Assembly (NCBI GenBank): GCA_029204225.1
Contig: CM055106.1
Location: 23,777,825-23,841,824 of the forward strand
Length of the DNA: 64,000 nucleotides
Direction: 5' to 3'
Source: Diphasiastrum complanatum
Taxonomy: Eukaryota > Streptophyta > Lycopodiopsida > Lycopodiales > Lycopodiaceae
The notes below the pieces were generated by a model that ran no database searches, was not told the DNA's origin, and saw only the letters and a list, made by a program, of their open reading frames with translations. Shown here in pieces: positions 1 through 12,600 of this stretch. The position numbers and the translations under genes were made by a program. Every line of letters starts with the position of its first letter. Position 1 is the first letter of the stretch.

Positions 1-229
1 CACCTCTTTCAAGAGGTCATTGCTTACGTTCATCTTGATGCAATGTAAGGCCAATCTAGCCTTTTTCTTGTATCTAGCTTGCTCTTGTCCACCAAGAGGT
101 TCATCTTCCTCTTCTACGACAATGTCATAAAGATCATAGAGCACTAAAAGTGATTCCATTCTCACTTTCCAAATGGAATAATTAGTGGATGTGAGTCTCT
201 CACTACAAAAAACCACCCATGGATGCCAT
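1..229 (-). pseudogene. Ty1/copia family A gag, 5' part, frameshifted
   Basis: Reading the minus strand from an ATG at 229, the sequence encodes the N-terminus of a copia Gag with the core SERLTSTNYSIWKVRMESLL. This matches the Gag at 10175 (NYSTWKVRMESLLEM, then ARYKKKAR-type residues and IKMNVSNDLLKEV). A one-base frameshift lies in a run of T about 15 bases after the ATG, so the start codon and the conserved core are in different frames. The gene runs off the left edge of the window. Gag would form the virus-like particle. The 219-488 ORF on the other strand is only the antisense of this region and its leader. Family assignment is firm; the exact start is inferred by analogy with the copy at 10175. 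Confidence 0.85.
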
Positions 230-802
230 AATGAACGATTTTGCACCTGAAATTCACAAAGATTTCACTCAATGGAATGATCTAAGGAAGACTTCTAGCA
301 CTCTAGATGCTTATATTCTCAGCCCAATCCAACTAGCACAAAGTTTGATTGATGGTACAATGAGATCACTACCAACTTCTAGCAAATCACTCCCTAGATT
401 TAACTCCCTAGAATTTTTCATTCCCTATCAAGATCTGAAAAATGGATCTTTTGGGCCTGCTCTGAGCTTCCAAAAATTCACAAAATGAATCATTACAAGA
501 TCTAATCAACGATATGGAAACTATGAAGCTAGATTTAAACAATTCACCAAAAATCTTGAAAAATGGATGTGTGTGTGAAATATAGGACAAATTCAAAGTT
601 AGGCACTTCAAAGACAGGTCTAGACAAACTCACATGTGTGAACAATACACCTATAGCCAAAAAATCAATTTGATCCAAAACATTTGATGCTACCACTCAA
701 ATCTAGCTCACCCTCAAGATTAGATCAGACACTAACAAACTTGCTAATTTGGGTGTGTTCATTGATCATTATCATAGCCTCTTGTACTTGGCTCTGATAC
801 CA
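230..802 (-). other. Copia family A leader and primer-binding site
   Basis: On the minus strand, 802-790 reads TGGTATCAGAGCC, the standard copia primer-binding site complementary to initiator tRNA-Met. It lies directly against the LTR end. About 560 bases of non-coding leader separate it from the gag ATG. The leader contains a CACATGTGTG palindrome at 631-640. Confidence 0.85.
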
Positions 803-1639
803 TGTTGAAATCTGAAAGTTTTGGACCTTAATTGGATCTACAATCGATCCACAAGAGATTTTGGAGGCCAATTAGATTTATTAATTACAATTCTAATGAC
901 TAGATCTAGATCAAATTCAAATATTGCATCTAACTAGCAAAAACAACTTGATGAATGATCAATATGACTCAAGAGCGGCCTCACATGTGTGGAATATTGT
1001 TAGTGTATGGACAATGAGTGGAGATTACAGTAAATGATAGCATTCAATGCAAGAAATCAAAGCACAAATAGTGAAAATAACAAGGTATTGCCTCAAAATC
1101 AAGATTTCTCATCAAATCTCATAATCACAGTCATGATCTATATATAGATCAAGTACATTTTGACCTGATATGCTGACTCAATAGGTCTGGCATCTGTGGG
1201 GAATCCCACATCATCCTAGATTAACTAATAAATGAAAGATAAACCCCCACTTCTTTGAATCCTAACTTGGTGCCATTGCATCACCATGAATTGTTTGATT
1301 TAAGGTGATTTCTCCTAACTAATAGGAACTTGCAAGATCAACTTCTACTGATATTTTCCAGATATATACACACGTGGGAACAGCCTCTCACATGTGGGAA
1401 CCATGTCTCATTCACATGGGAATGCATAATCTATCAATGAAATGGTGCCACATGGCAATTTTCTACTTGACCTGCTTCCAACTAGTTCATACTTGACTCA
1501 ATCAAGACAAATTCAATCTACCTAAATCTAGATGCATTTATGACTACCATCCACATGTGGGAGCAGGCTCCACACGTGTGGGATCAAGTTATATACAAAT
1601 GAACTTAGATGAAATAGCTAGAATTTGACAATTTTAACA
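803..1639 (-). mobile_element. 5' LTR of minus-strand copia family A element
   Basis: On the plus strand the segment starts TGTTGAAATC at 803 and ends TTTTAACA at 1639, giving TG...CA ends with a short imperfect terminal inverted repeat. The LTR abuts the PBS, which fixes one border exactly. On the minus strand it starts TGTTAAAATTGTCAAATTCTAG, resembling the start of the plus-strand family A LTR at 8517 (TGTGAGAAATCGTCAACTAG). It contains CACACGTGTG at 1571-1580 and several CACATGTGGGA-like motifs, then a CTATATATAGATC TATA-like site near 1136-1148. The other LTR would be left of the window. Confidence 0.8.
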
Positions 1640-1804
1640 TCAAGTATCACGTCTGCTAGAAAAAAGATTGCATCCAGCAATTCATCTAGTACCCCCTTAG
1701 GCAGTTCATCCGGTGCCCCTTAGGCAGTACATTATGGATCCTAGATAGATGATTTGCTAGATAATGTTGCTTGCCTTTGTGCACCATGATTTGGAGTTGG
1801 AATT

Positions 1805-2275
1805 TATGTAGCAACAACTACCATTTGCCCCCGATGGTACATGGTCGGTTGACAAGATATAAAAGGGCCTGACAATCAACAAAAACTGCAAAGGAATTGG
1901 CAAGTAGGTAGTGATGATACTTCTTGACACTATATACCAATGGTGGTGTAATTGATCTCAACTTGCATAGATTATTGACTAGAAAAGTACACATGGTCAT
2001 TCTTTTTAAATTTTACCGATTGAGTTAAGACACTACCAATGACATATTTGAATGCATTTGTATGAAATTCAATATGGAATTCAATGGTCCAACTAGAAGA
2101 TCTAAGGATTGGAGCTGACACTAATGTCCACTTCAGCTTGTGAAAAGCCTTGGTGGTTGGTGGTGTCCACTTGAGTGTAAGTGTAAGTTTATAGATTGGC
2201 TCAAATAACTTAGCAAATACAATACAAATCTTTGATGATAATTGCAATGCCCATGAACTCTAAGATTTCATGTAC
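1805..2275 (-). pseudogene. Ty3/gypsy RT end and RNase H fragment
   Basis: Minus-strand reading gives LEFMGIA (the end of RT, LREFLGxxGYYRRF in intact copies), then after a frameshift TTKAFHKLKWTLVSAPILR and FHIEFHTNAFKYVIGSVLTQ. A second frame carries VYSVKKYHHYLLANSFAVFV and QALLYLVNRP. These are standard gypsy RT/RNase H landmarks in the right order. The RNase H motif FHVHTDAS is degraded to FHIEFHTNA. No LTR or other domain of this element is recognisable nearby. Confidence 0.85.
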
Positions 2276-5006
2276 TATTCCCAGTTTGGGCAAGCAAATT
2301 ATCACCTTGATTTTGTTCCAACTACACAAAAGATTAATATGTATTGCCAATTACTATCTCATCCCATCAATGATGCCAAATATTTAGATTATGTCATGAT
2401 TCACTAAATCATAAATGTTTAATTTTGAATTTTATCCATGCTAATATTTTGTGAATTTCATTGAGATCATTAGCTCAAACTCTAAAATTTTGCATGCTAA
2501 TTTTTTTGCGCATGAACTTTAAATACACAAAATTACATTTCATTGAGCTTACACAAACTTTGAATTTTTGCATGCTAATTTTCTTTAAAATACATGGAAC
2601 TATTGAGTAAAAACGCATTCAAATACACACACAATATCAAGGCACATGCCAAACTAAAGAGTCACTAGCTTACATCCACTATTTAATATTCAAATTATTA
2701 TGCTAGTCTAGATATTTCAATATTAATGTCAACCAAGATTAAGCACAATTGGACATGTGAGCATTTTTTTAACTATTGACACTTAAGATATTACTTAATG
2801 CTACCAATAGATGAGTGTATTATTTGTTCTAAATATCAAAATTATATTAGCCATGAGTTGTAGTAGTATATCATATCTCTAAATTTGTTAATTTGAATGA
2901 TCCACTAAGGTAACATGAATATTTTAAAACTTTGTTTTTGTGCCATACATTTTGAGTGTGAAAACTTTATTTGAAGCACATTCAAATTTCTACTGCACAC
3001 CAAGTTCATGAAACTCACAGTCGTTATACAGTTTTTGTGGGTGGCATTTAATCACACAGACATTAATCTTTTAGAAAAAGTGTGATATCAAAAAGGCATC
3101 TCAACAATGTGATAAATTTTGTAACATTTTTTATACAAGTCTTGTGGATGAAATACGAGTGATTAGAAATATATATTTTTATCACTTTAAATGATAAACA
3201 AAATCTACTATCAAGTTGGTGATGCTACAATGTCAACTTATTCTATACAACATAGTGCAAGGAGGAATATCTATTGTCAATGGGATTCTTCCAAAGGCTC
3301 ATTTACATCTAAAATTTATTTTTGAGAAAGGACTATGACTAAAAGATTAAGAAACTTTTTTTGATTATGAAAGAATATATACACCTTAAAAACTTGGTTT
3401 AGATACATGAACATTATAAAATTATGGCATTTAAAACTTTTCAATTCATAGATGATGTTGTGATGCTTTAAACTTCTGTATTATATTTTTAAAGTTTTTC
3501 AACATATAATACAGAAGTTTAAAGCATGAAATATGTTTAGTCAAGAGATATTGCACCTAATAGAATTTTTGATCTCAAGTAAATTGATCAAAGATTGAGT
3601 ATAAGGTTATTGACCTTTGAATCTTCTTGAAGCGTTCAAGTGGATGATTAACCGTTACTTTTGGCCACAAAATCATGATTGTTTGTGATAAATGCATTAT
3701 AAAAGACTCATTCTCATTTTGAAAACTAGTACTAGCTTGCAAATTCTTTTGAGAACCTTGATTCATGAAACAATTGTGCAGGTAATATGATTTGATCAAT
3801 AAGAATGATAAAACTTAATATTTGCACCATGAATATTTAATTTTGACAAAAAATATCACAACTTTATGATTGTAGTATTCACAATTATAGCATAAACTAT
3901 CATGAAGACATTATATTTGTAAGAAAATTGGAAATAATAATTATATTGCTTTGAACATAATTATTTGTAATTTGTCACCATAATAATTATATCGCTTTGA
4001 ACATATGGTAGTAGTTAAAATGGTCAATCATATCAATATATGATTGAATGATATCCAATAATGTTTGACTTGCTTGTATATCTTGCAAGTGTAAAAAGAC
4101 AAATAAGGTAGCCGTCTTTTTTAGAGTCTTTTTTCCTAGTGCAATTTAGATCCTTACAATCCATGTCTATCAAAAAATAAAGTTTATGTCGACCCATATA
4201 TCAATATCAACTTTGAACTTGAGAGGTTATTGGCATAATATAAGAAGTATGGTTCATAGTACGTTATTGGCATAATATAAGAAAATTGGGTGCATAACAT
4301 GTTATAAGCTATTGAATTTTTAAACAACATAAGCTAGCTGACTCATTGGTTGCCCAAAAATTGGAGGAATAGATATATTTTCAAGTACTTTCCAACATCC
4401 ATTGTATGGATGTCAACACAAGCAAAAGGTATATTTTTCTTCTTCGACTTCATGCTATTCACATATCCCATTGGAAATTGTACATTTTGAAACAAAATAT
4501 AAAAATTACAAAATACAAGCTTGAAGAAAAAAAAACATGAAAGAAAAGTGAGGGAAAAGGAAATATCAAAATTATTCTTTTCACCTAAACAAGTCTTTGT
4601 GGCCATTTTTCATTCACAAGGTCACATTTGGCTTTGTCCACAAAACACAACCACCAAAGTCATTGTTTCAATAGAATAAAACAACGACTTGTAAGTTGTC
4701 ATTGAATCATGAGTAAAAGATGGCCTAAAGATAGTAATCTTTTTAAAGTGTTAAGAGATGTTGGCAAATTAAAAAGATGGTGTTCTAGCAAATTTGTATT
4801 CCCAAAAAAATGCTAGATTTTTAGCCATCTTTCAAGTTAATTAATGCAGTAAAGGTCATCATTTCTACAAGACATAAAAATGGCATTGATGTCATTTTTC
4901 AATTGTTAAGATCTCAAAGTAAGTGCTTATACTTAAGAAATTGTTGGTGGCCTACGTGTGTTGTTATTGGACCATCCTTTTGTTGGATGAAAGAATTTAT
5001 GAAGCC
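2276..5006. other. AT-rich intergenic stretch without genes
   Basis: No ORF here resembles a protein family. The stretch is AT-rich and contains a perfect 24-bp hairpin (listed separately) and two small direct repeats: an ATAATAATTATAT(T/C)GCTTTG unit at about 3934 and 3980, and a GTTATTGGCATAATATAAGA unit at about 4227 and 4263. It probably represents old, decayed repeat DNA. Confidence 0.6.
3463..3527. repeat. Perfect 24-bp inverted repeat, 17-nt loop
   Basis: The left arm 3463-3486 (ATGCTTTAAACTTCTGTA then TTATAT) is exactly complementary to the right arm 3504-3527. The loop TTTTAAAGTTTTTCAAC lies between them. This could be the core of a fold-back or MITE-type element, or a transcribed hairpin. 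No flanking target-site duplication was evident. Confidence 0.85.
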
Positions 5007-5009
5007 TCC

Positions 5010-5296
5010 ATGTCTTGTATCAGAAAGCCACTTGTTTCTCCATACACACTTCTTCTTCAAGCTTACCATTCAAAAAAGTGGACTTTACATCCATTTGATG
5101 TAGATTTCATCCAAACATTGTCGTCAAGGTGATAATCACAAAGTGTTCTCCATTTCGATATGGGAGTGAATGTCTCCTCATCGTCAATTTCCTTACTCTA
5201 CGCGTATCCCTTCACTACAAGTCTTGCCTTGTGTTTTGTCAAAGTTTCATCAACATTGTATTATTCAGCATGTATACCCATTTATTACAAATGGGT
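5010..5296 (-). pseudogene. Copia family D reverse transcriptase scrap (copy 1)
   Basis: The minus strand encodes a decayed form of the RT landmark MDVKSTFFNGKLEEEVYMEK, which is clearer in copy 2 at 19530-19724. Nucleotide similarity to 19637-19937 is high until 5296, where about 1 kb is missing relative to copy 2. No reading frame stays open. Confidence 0.75.
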
Positions 5297-5946
<650 letters not shown>

Positions 5947-7942
5947 GTATCCCCCACCAAAACTGGTGGATGTCCCATGACACCTCGTGAGAGTTTTATT
6001 TAGGGCTTTGATTAGCCTCCCACCGGACTTTTATTAGGTGATACTAGACTTTCTCCATGAACTCCAAGTGTGGCTCATTAAAATCACGTGCATGTGGAAA
6101 GAAGCACTTATTTTCCCCAAACAACCAATTAGATGTTATCCATGAAATGAATTTATGTTAGTCCAAGGTCCTTCAAACTTTACGAATTTATTGTGGCGTG
6201 TGTTTTGTAAGCCCACAAGTAAATTCAATTGGTAGAGCAAATAAAGGCTTTGGAAAAAATTATATTTAGATATGTTACTATTGAAGTTTAACTACTACAA
6301 ACAACCATTTGTAATAGTTCAACTTAGAAAGTCTAAGTTTAAGATTTAAATTTGTAGTTCATTGTAAGCTAAGTTAAGTGCACTTCATTTTGATTAGAGA
6401 AGGCACTTTACAAGTTAGTTAGCAAGAAGCTTAAGTTTTGTCCCATAAGCACATTAGAACATAGGCCCACCACTCTTGGCATATATAGGAGTGGAGGTGG
6501 GCCTTCCATAACACTTGTATAAGCTGAGGATATAGTAGATCACTCTTTTATGCTATCTTGTGTTCCCAACGGTGAAATGAATACCTTGTGGTAGGTGCTC
6601 GAGCTTTACTGGTTCATTCTTATTTTATGGTGAATGTTTTTATGGGATAAATGTTTATCGCACCTTACTTCTATATTTGCCCTTGTGGAGTTAAGTAGGA
6701 TCATTTAGAAGTTTAGTGAAGGTAGCCTAGGAGACCATTAGTTGGGAACAACCATAGTGGCCCTAGGATTAAAATATACATTCTTCTAGTAGGGAGACTG
6801 CCTTAGAAGAAGGTTAATTACCAACCATAGAACTATGATCTGAGTGGGACCTACTCTTACCCACCCTACACAACGACCTTTGGGATCAATCTTAACTCTA
6901 TTAGATGGGAGACGACCATAATAGAGCTAGGAAAGAAGTCTAAAAGCCAACATCGTCATTGTCGCTCTTATCATTCCGTTTTTACCCTTTCCTTTAGTTC
7001 TTTTGCATTACTCATTTGTTTTGTCCATTCTTTTCACTGCACCCTCTTTCATTCAAGCTACCATACTATACCATTCCTGGATAGGGGGAAGAACCAAGGC
7101 ACTTGGTTCAATTTTTTAAGTGTTTATAAGCAGCTTTTTTAAGTTTCTTTTTAGATTTTTTGCATCAAACATCACTAACAGAACCCAACCACTTGCACAG
7201 ATCATGACCAGAGCATCAGCTTTTCGAATATTCATTGTGCAAGTTTTTGTATGACCAAAAAGTGGACCAATCAGCTGTTTTGGCCTGTTATTTGACAAAG
7301 ATCCCATACTATTCCAGCTTAGATAAACTCGCCCATCATCAGGAGTGCAGATCCAATAGTGCCAAATCGATTAGACCTCTGTGCGAGTTATCTGGAGCCA
7401 ACCTTTGTCAAAAACTTGACTCAAACATAACTTTTCCAAAAAAATAAAAATCTTCAAGAACAAACTCGCACACTGTCTTTCTGACTCAAGAATTAGTTGC
7501 ACAAATTCTTAGACCGTTGTGCAAGTTTCTTCCATAGCATAAATAAAACTCGCACACATGTCTGGATTGTATATCAGAACTTGCACACAACATTAGAAAC
7601 TCGCACATAGTCAAATATATTTGTCTGTACGCTGAGACCACAACAATTTGAGAAACATTTATGTCTGAATCACAAAGACTTTTGAATTTTAGAACTCGCA
7701 CACTCTATCTTTGACCGAGTCAATTCTTGTCTAAGCCTCCAGACGTTTGTACGAGTTTTGATTTTGTTGTGTGGGCTCAAAAATTCCAGAGATGTTGCAA
7801 GTTTTACTCTATCTAGTTTGTTGACCACCTCCTGTGTGCACGTCCGTTGCAATATCACTCTCTCCCTCTCGATTTCTTGCAATATTATTGTAATCCTTAC
7901 AAGTGATATCACCGTGGTGAGAGATGATTGACCATTGACAAC
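5947..7942 (+). other. Non-coding leader/LTR-like region of gypsy element H (copy 1)
   Basis: No coding signal. The region is repeated at 21539-23651. Phrases such as GTGCTCGAGC and GTTTTGTAAGCCCACAAG resemble parts of the G2 LTR (17278-18451), suggesting a related gypsy LTR. CAACATCGTCATTGTCGCTC at 6949, better preserved as CAACATCGTCGTTGCCGCTC in copy 2, may be a decayed tRNA-Asp-type primer site. This would make 7180-7760 the leader and the gag at 7943 the first gene. Borders are uncertain. Confidence 0.4.
7180..7760. repeat. Dispersed AACTCGCACA motif cluster (copy 1)
   Basis: The motif AACTCGCACA or close variants recurs on the plus strand near 7463, 7550, 7579, 7603 and 7692. The complement (TGTGCGAGTT, or one change) appears near 7381, 7523 and 7749. 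The elements are not evenly spaced and occur in both orientations. The same pattern, with about ten sites, is present in the duplicate at 22735-23470. It lies in the leader before a gypsy gag. Confidence 0.75.
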
Positions 7943-8521
7943 ATGAGCAAGAAACATGTAGATTCCCCTACTCTGAGAATTGAATGACGAATTCCTAGCA
8001 TTGATGCGCCAAAATACGATTGAGAAACCAAGCCTGTCATATTCCTCCAGGATTTTGAGAATGTCTGCAAATTTTATGGTGATACCTTTGAGAACGAAAA
8101 ACTACAGCTATTTCCTATGATCTTACTTGGGAATGCTAAGGAATGCTACCTTAATCTTCAAGAATCCGATATAGTTTCTTGGGAAACCCTTACAGCAGCC
8201 CTGGCAGAATGATTCAAACCTTCTAAATTGATCCAAAGCCCTTTCATGCAACTCTCTCACATAAAGATGAGAAGGGAAGAATCCGTACACAACTACATTG
8301 AGCACTTCAAGCATCTCAAGGTCGAATGCGTTGATGAGAAGATCACCGAAAACATAGCTATCAAACTCATTTTGGTTGGCTTACCTAAATCTATTAGAAC
8401 ACAACTTAAATCAACTGACTCATATGACCAACTGAAAGAAGTAATGGATGATGCCATCATAGTGGAGGATGAAGGATCCAATGATGATTATGATCACTGT
8501 GAGTGCAAGGGGAAGGTGTGA
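7943..8521 (+). pseudogene. Ty3/gypsy gag pseudogene (copy 1)
   Basis: From the ATG at 7943 the frame reads MSKKHVDSPTLRIE, then stops, then the Retrotrans_gag signature QDFENVCKFYGDTFENEKLQ, LFPMILLGNAKECYLNLQ, SWETLTAAL, a TGA, and FKPSKLIQSPFMQLSHIKMR, ESVHNYIEHFKHLK. The pattern matches the capsid region of gypsy Gag. At least three in-frame stops are present, and the TGA before FKPS is shared with copy 2. The frame ends at CECKGKV where a family A LTR begins at 8517, so the rest of Gag and all of Pol are missing. Confidence 0.88.
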
Positions 8522-9175
8522 GAAATCGTCAACTAGTTTGATCTACGTTGGTCTATGTTGATTATTTGGCAATTTAGGCCAATATGCATTTCATACTTAG
8601 AGATAAACTTAATGAAGTTTTTTTTAGCCTAAGTACTTTAAAATTACCACTTTTAGAAAGTTAGGGAAAGTACAAAGTTGAGTTTGGACACATTCAAATT
8701 TGAATGTTAGATACATTGAATCTAGTTCTTATTATAATAGGGTTTTTGATCTATACGTTTTTATGGAGGGAAACCAAGCTCATTAATGAGGCAGGGACTT
8801 GTTATAAAAAGATGTACACACGTGGAAAGAGGATGATCTTCTCTCTCCTATCTCATTTCATGTTTATACATGAGTTCTCTTGGGTTCATCTATCCATTGG
8901 TGAACTATAGTGATGATATCTTGCAATCTTGTGTGTAGAATGTTTTGATTTATGGTTCATTGGGTTCACACGTGTGAAATATAGTACCTTACTTTTTTTT
9001 TATGTAAAAAAAACTTAATCTTATGATAAGTTTGATATTTTATTGATATCTTTTGAATGTCTTTCACTAAGTAGATGTTGATTTTCAACATTGCCAATGG
9101 TTCTAATTGTGTTGTCTTTCTAAACCAAAGATCAATAGATGTTTTTGGATCTTAGTGATTCATAAAATCAAAACA
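8517..9175 (+). mobile_element. Copia family A 5' LTR (copy 1)
   Basis: Starts TGTGAGAAATCGTC and ends ATAAAATCAAAACA, directly followed by a primer-binding site TTGTCTCAGAGC (9176-9187; copia consensus TGGTATCAGAGC). A TTATAAAAA TATA-like site is near 8801, and CACACGTGTG lies at 8967-8976. The LTR starts inside the gypsy gag reading frame, so it appears inserted into element H. The matching LTR in copy 2 is 24227-24846, and a fragment is at 44455-44735. Confidence 0.75.
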
Positions 9176-9800
9176 TTGTCTCAGAGCTTGTGTTGCAGGT
9201 TATGAAAGGATCAGCCATATTTAGCAAAGATTTGGAGGAGTTACCAATTCTAGAGTGTGCTAGAATGATTTCTACTCAAAATCAAGCACTTCGCATATGT
9301 AGAAGGGATCTTTTGTAGGTCAAAACTCAATTTGGTTTATCAACTTGAAGTAGGCCGATTTCACATGTGCCTTACTAGATTTGGCCAAAAACTTTTTATG
9401 GACAAAAACTTTATCTTATGATATTTTTGATATTTTACTGGTATCTTGTTGAGTTTGAATCTCTTTCATTAAGCAAATGTTGATTTTCAACATTGCCAAT
9501 GGTGCTAATTGTGTTGTCTTTCTAAACCAAACATCAATAGATGTTTTTGGATCTTAGTGATTCATAAAATCAAAACATTCTATCAAAGCTTGTGTTGCAG
9601 GTTATGAAAGGATCAGCCATATTTAGCAAAGATTTGGAGGAATTATCAATTCTAAGTGTGCTAGAATGATTTCTACTCAAAAATCAAGCATTTTGCATAT
9701 GTAGAATTGATCTTTTGTAGGTCAAAACTCACTTTAGGTTTATCAACTTGAAGTAGGCCAATTTCACACGTGCCTTACTAGATTTTTCCAATTTCAATTG
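9005..9800 (+). repeat. ~400-bp tandem duplication spanning LTR end, PBS and leader
   Basis: The string GTTGATTTTCAACATTGCC occurs at 9076 and again at 9478, and the surrounding ~400 bases are repeated. The second unit carries its own decayed PBS (TTCTATCAAAGC near 9578). Copy 2 of the block (24670-25080) has only one unit. The first unit is almost identical to copy 2; the second is visibly more diverged. Confidence 0.85.
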
Positions 9801-10174
9801 CTTTAGGAAATTTTCATAGAGGCTACAAGATTCTATATCAAGTTTGTGCCAATTGCATGTAGAATTTGGAAGATTCAATTTTTTGTGATTTTGTCAAAAC
9901 CCTATTTTTTATTGGATCTCTATTTTTTGAGGTTGCTGGACTTCAATAGAGTGTGTTTCAATTTTAGTAAGTGGCGAGATTCATTAGATTATTGGTAGAT
10001 CATAGGTTGATCAAGATTTCTTCATTCTATCTGTTGATTTGCTAGTTATAAGTGCTATAAGAGAATTGAGAGGTTCCATATCTTTGTAATTTCTTTTTGG
10101 AAGCATTTGTTGTGATTCAAAAGATTGCTTTGTGCATTGCACAAGTTGAAAGAGAAAGATCAAGTCATTGCAAC

Positions 10175-12600
10175 ATGGCTACATCAAGTGGATTCATGTT
10201 GGAAGGCAATGATAGGCTTACCTCATCCAACTACTCTACATGGAAGGTGAGAATGGAATCACTTCTTGAAATGCACGAGTTGATGGATATTGTTGTAGGG
10301 TGTGAGGAGAGACCCTTGGTACAACAAGATCAAGTGAGGTATGACAAGAGAGCAAAAAAATCTCCACACATGATCAAGATGAATATTACCATTGAGCTAC
10401 TCAAGGAGATTGGTAAGTGCAATTCATCTCATGAGGCTTAGGAAGCTTTGAAGAAGCTTCATGAATCCAAGTCTACATCTAGAGTGTTGACTCTAAGAAG
10501 ACAAATCTTTCAAATCATACAAAAGAAAGAAGTGAGTCCTAATACTTTAGTTTTGAGAGCAAAGGCTTTAAATGATGAGTTAGCTTGCATTGATAAGAGA
10601 ATTAAGGAAGGAGAGCTTGTTCAAGTAATTCTTAATGGTTTGTTGGATGCTCATGCTAACATTGTACAAAGACTTACTATTCAAAAAACTTTTCCAAGTT
10701 TGATGGCTTCAAGCAAGAGGTGCATGTACAACAACATCTCAATATGGTGAGGAGGCAATGTTCATCAAAGGCAAGTTCAAGGGCAAATGGTCTAAAGGAT
10801 GTGTGAGTCTTCTTCTTTTGGTAGGAAGAAAGATAGGTCTAAAATGAAATGCTTCTATTGTGGCATCAAGGGGCATTTTGCTAGTGATTGCTACAAAAAG
10901 AAGAGATATTAAGGAGACAAGCAAGGTAATCTAACTCTTGATGAGGATGGTGCTGATGTTCAAATTACAAATGGTCGTGCTTTTGTGATGTCTTCATGTT
11001 TGAGTTCTATTATTGGAGATATTTATCCATGGTGGATTGATAGTGGATCAAGCTCACACATGACTTTTCACAAAGAATATTTCACTTCTTTGTTGGCATA
11101 TGGAGATGACAAGAGGGTGATCTACATGGCCAATGATGGTGAGTGTGCAATCAAAGGGATGGCACAATTCCTATTTCTCTGTTCATTTGAAGGGTGTTTT
11201 GTTCATTCCATCTATTACTAAGAACCACTTAGTGTGAGTCAAATTCTAAGCAATGGTCTTAAGGTTAAGTTTGATAGAGATGCTTGTATGATCAAAAGGA
11301 AGGATGTCTTGATTGCAAAAGGTGAAAGGAAAGGGAAGTTTTTCAAACTAGATGCTTGTGTTATTGTTAACCAAGTTGGATGTGTGGCAAGTGAACAAAT
11401 ACCTAGGTTTGACATAAGAGGATGGGGCATCTCAACTACAAGTCTTTGGAGGTAATGACTAGAAAGCAAGTTGTGATTGGTCTTCCAAGTTCCTTAACTA
11501 GCATCAATCATGTTTGTGAGTCTTGTGCTTTGTCAATGTCACATAGACTACCTTATAATAGATCTAAATCTAGATCTACAAAGCCTTTTCAAGTTGTACA
11601 TTTGGATATTCATGGTGTTACTATATTAGCAATGGAGGAGCTAAGATGTATGTCACAGTTATTGATGGTTTTAGTAGATTTTGTTGGGTCTATCTACTAA
11701 AGAGCAAGGATGAAGTGTATGATGTCCTTTTGAGATTCAAGAATGCAAGGGAAAACCAATTCACTACAAGGATCAAGTTCTTGGGGAGTGACAGTGGTGG
11801 TGAGTATATCTCAACCAAGTTTAAAGCCTTTTGTGATGAGCATGGGATCAAGAGGGAGTACACAACTCCAAGGACACCTCAACAAAATGGAGTGGCCTAG
11901 AGGAAGAATAGGACATCATGTGAAGGTGCCAAAGACATGAGATTAAGTGCTAATCTTCCTAAACCATTTTGGGATCAAGCCTTGTTGTGTGCTAACTTTC
12001 TATGCAATAGGTGGCCGAGTTTTATATTGATGGAAGAACACCTTTTGAGATGCTATTTAAGAGGAGGCCAAGTGTCAAGTTTCTTAGAACTTTTGGATGC
12101 ACTTGCTATGTCAATATAGCTCGTGATGATAGGACAAAGGAGTATCCATCTTCAAAGTAAGGTATATTTGTTGGATGTAGTGAGATGAGTAAATCCTATA
12201 AGGTTTACATTTCTACTAATAAGGTCATTATTGGTAGAGATGTCATTTTTTATGAGGGGAACATTCCAAAGGTGTCTTCAAGTAATGATGTTGTGAATGG
12301 ATCTAACAATCTTAATGTTAATGTCATGGATCCTACTTTAGATGGTGATGATGAAGGACCTTCATCAAGTCAAAAGCCAAGGAGAACATCAAGGGACAAA
12401 CAAACACTTTCATGGATCACATATGATGAGAAAGGTAAGCAAGAAATTGCTGGAACAAACTATGCCTTTCTAATCTCTTTTGATGAACCTACATGTGTAG
12501 ATGAAGAAAGGAGCAAAGAGGAGTGGATCAAAGCAATGGATCTTGAGTATCAAGCTCTTATGAAGAATCAATATGTTTCAACCCACAAAGCTTTGCTTGC
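10175..12600 (+). pseudogene. Copia family A Gag-Pol, truncated before RT
   Basis: Gag starts MATSSGFMLEGNDRLTSSNY at 10175 and is interrupted by TAG at 10439 (SSHEA*EALKKL). A canonical CX2CX4HX4C zinc knuckle (CFYCGIKGHFASDC) is at about 10857. The protease motif WWIDSGSSSHM is at about 11031. The integrase zinc-binding part (GHLNYKS...CESC) is near 11425-11530 and the first catalytic Asp is in VVHLDIHG near 11600. The second is in GSDSGGEY near 11788. The third catalytic residue, Glu in the usual GVAERKN, is replaced by a TAG stop at 11898-11900 (GVA*RKN). The pol linker continues to EYQALMKN, where RT should begin, and then becomes unrelated sequence. RT and RNase H are absent, so the element could not replicate by itself. 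Confidence 0.92.

Noticed and set aside
219-488. Plus-strand 89-codon ORF
   Set aside because: It lies antisense to the copia A leader and gag start, which explain the sequence.
7180-7760. Possible CRISPR array from the recurring AACTCGCACA motif
   Set aside because: Motifs are short, irregularly spaced and in both orientations, in a plant nuclear sequence next to a retrotransposon gag.
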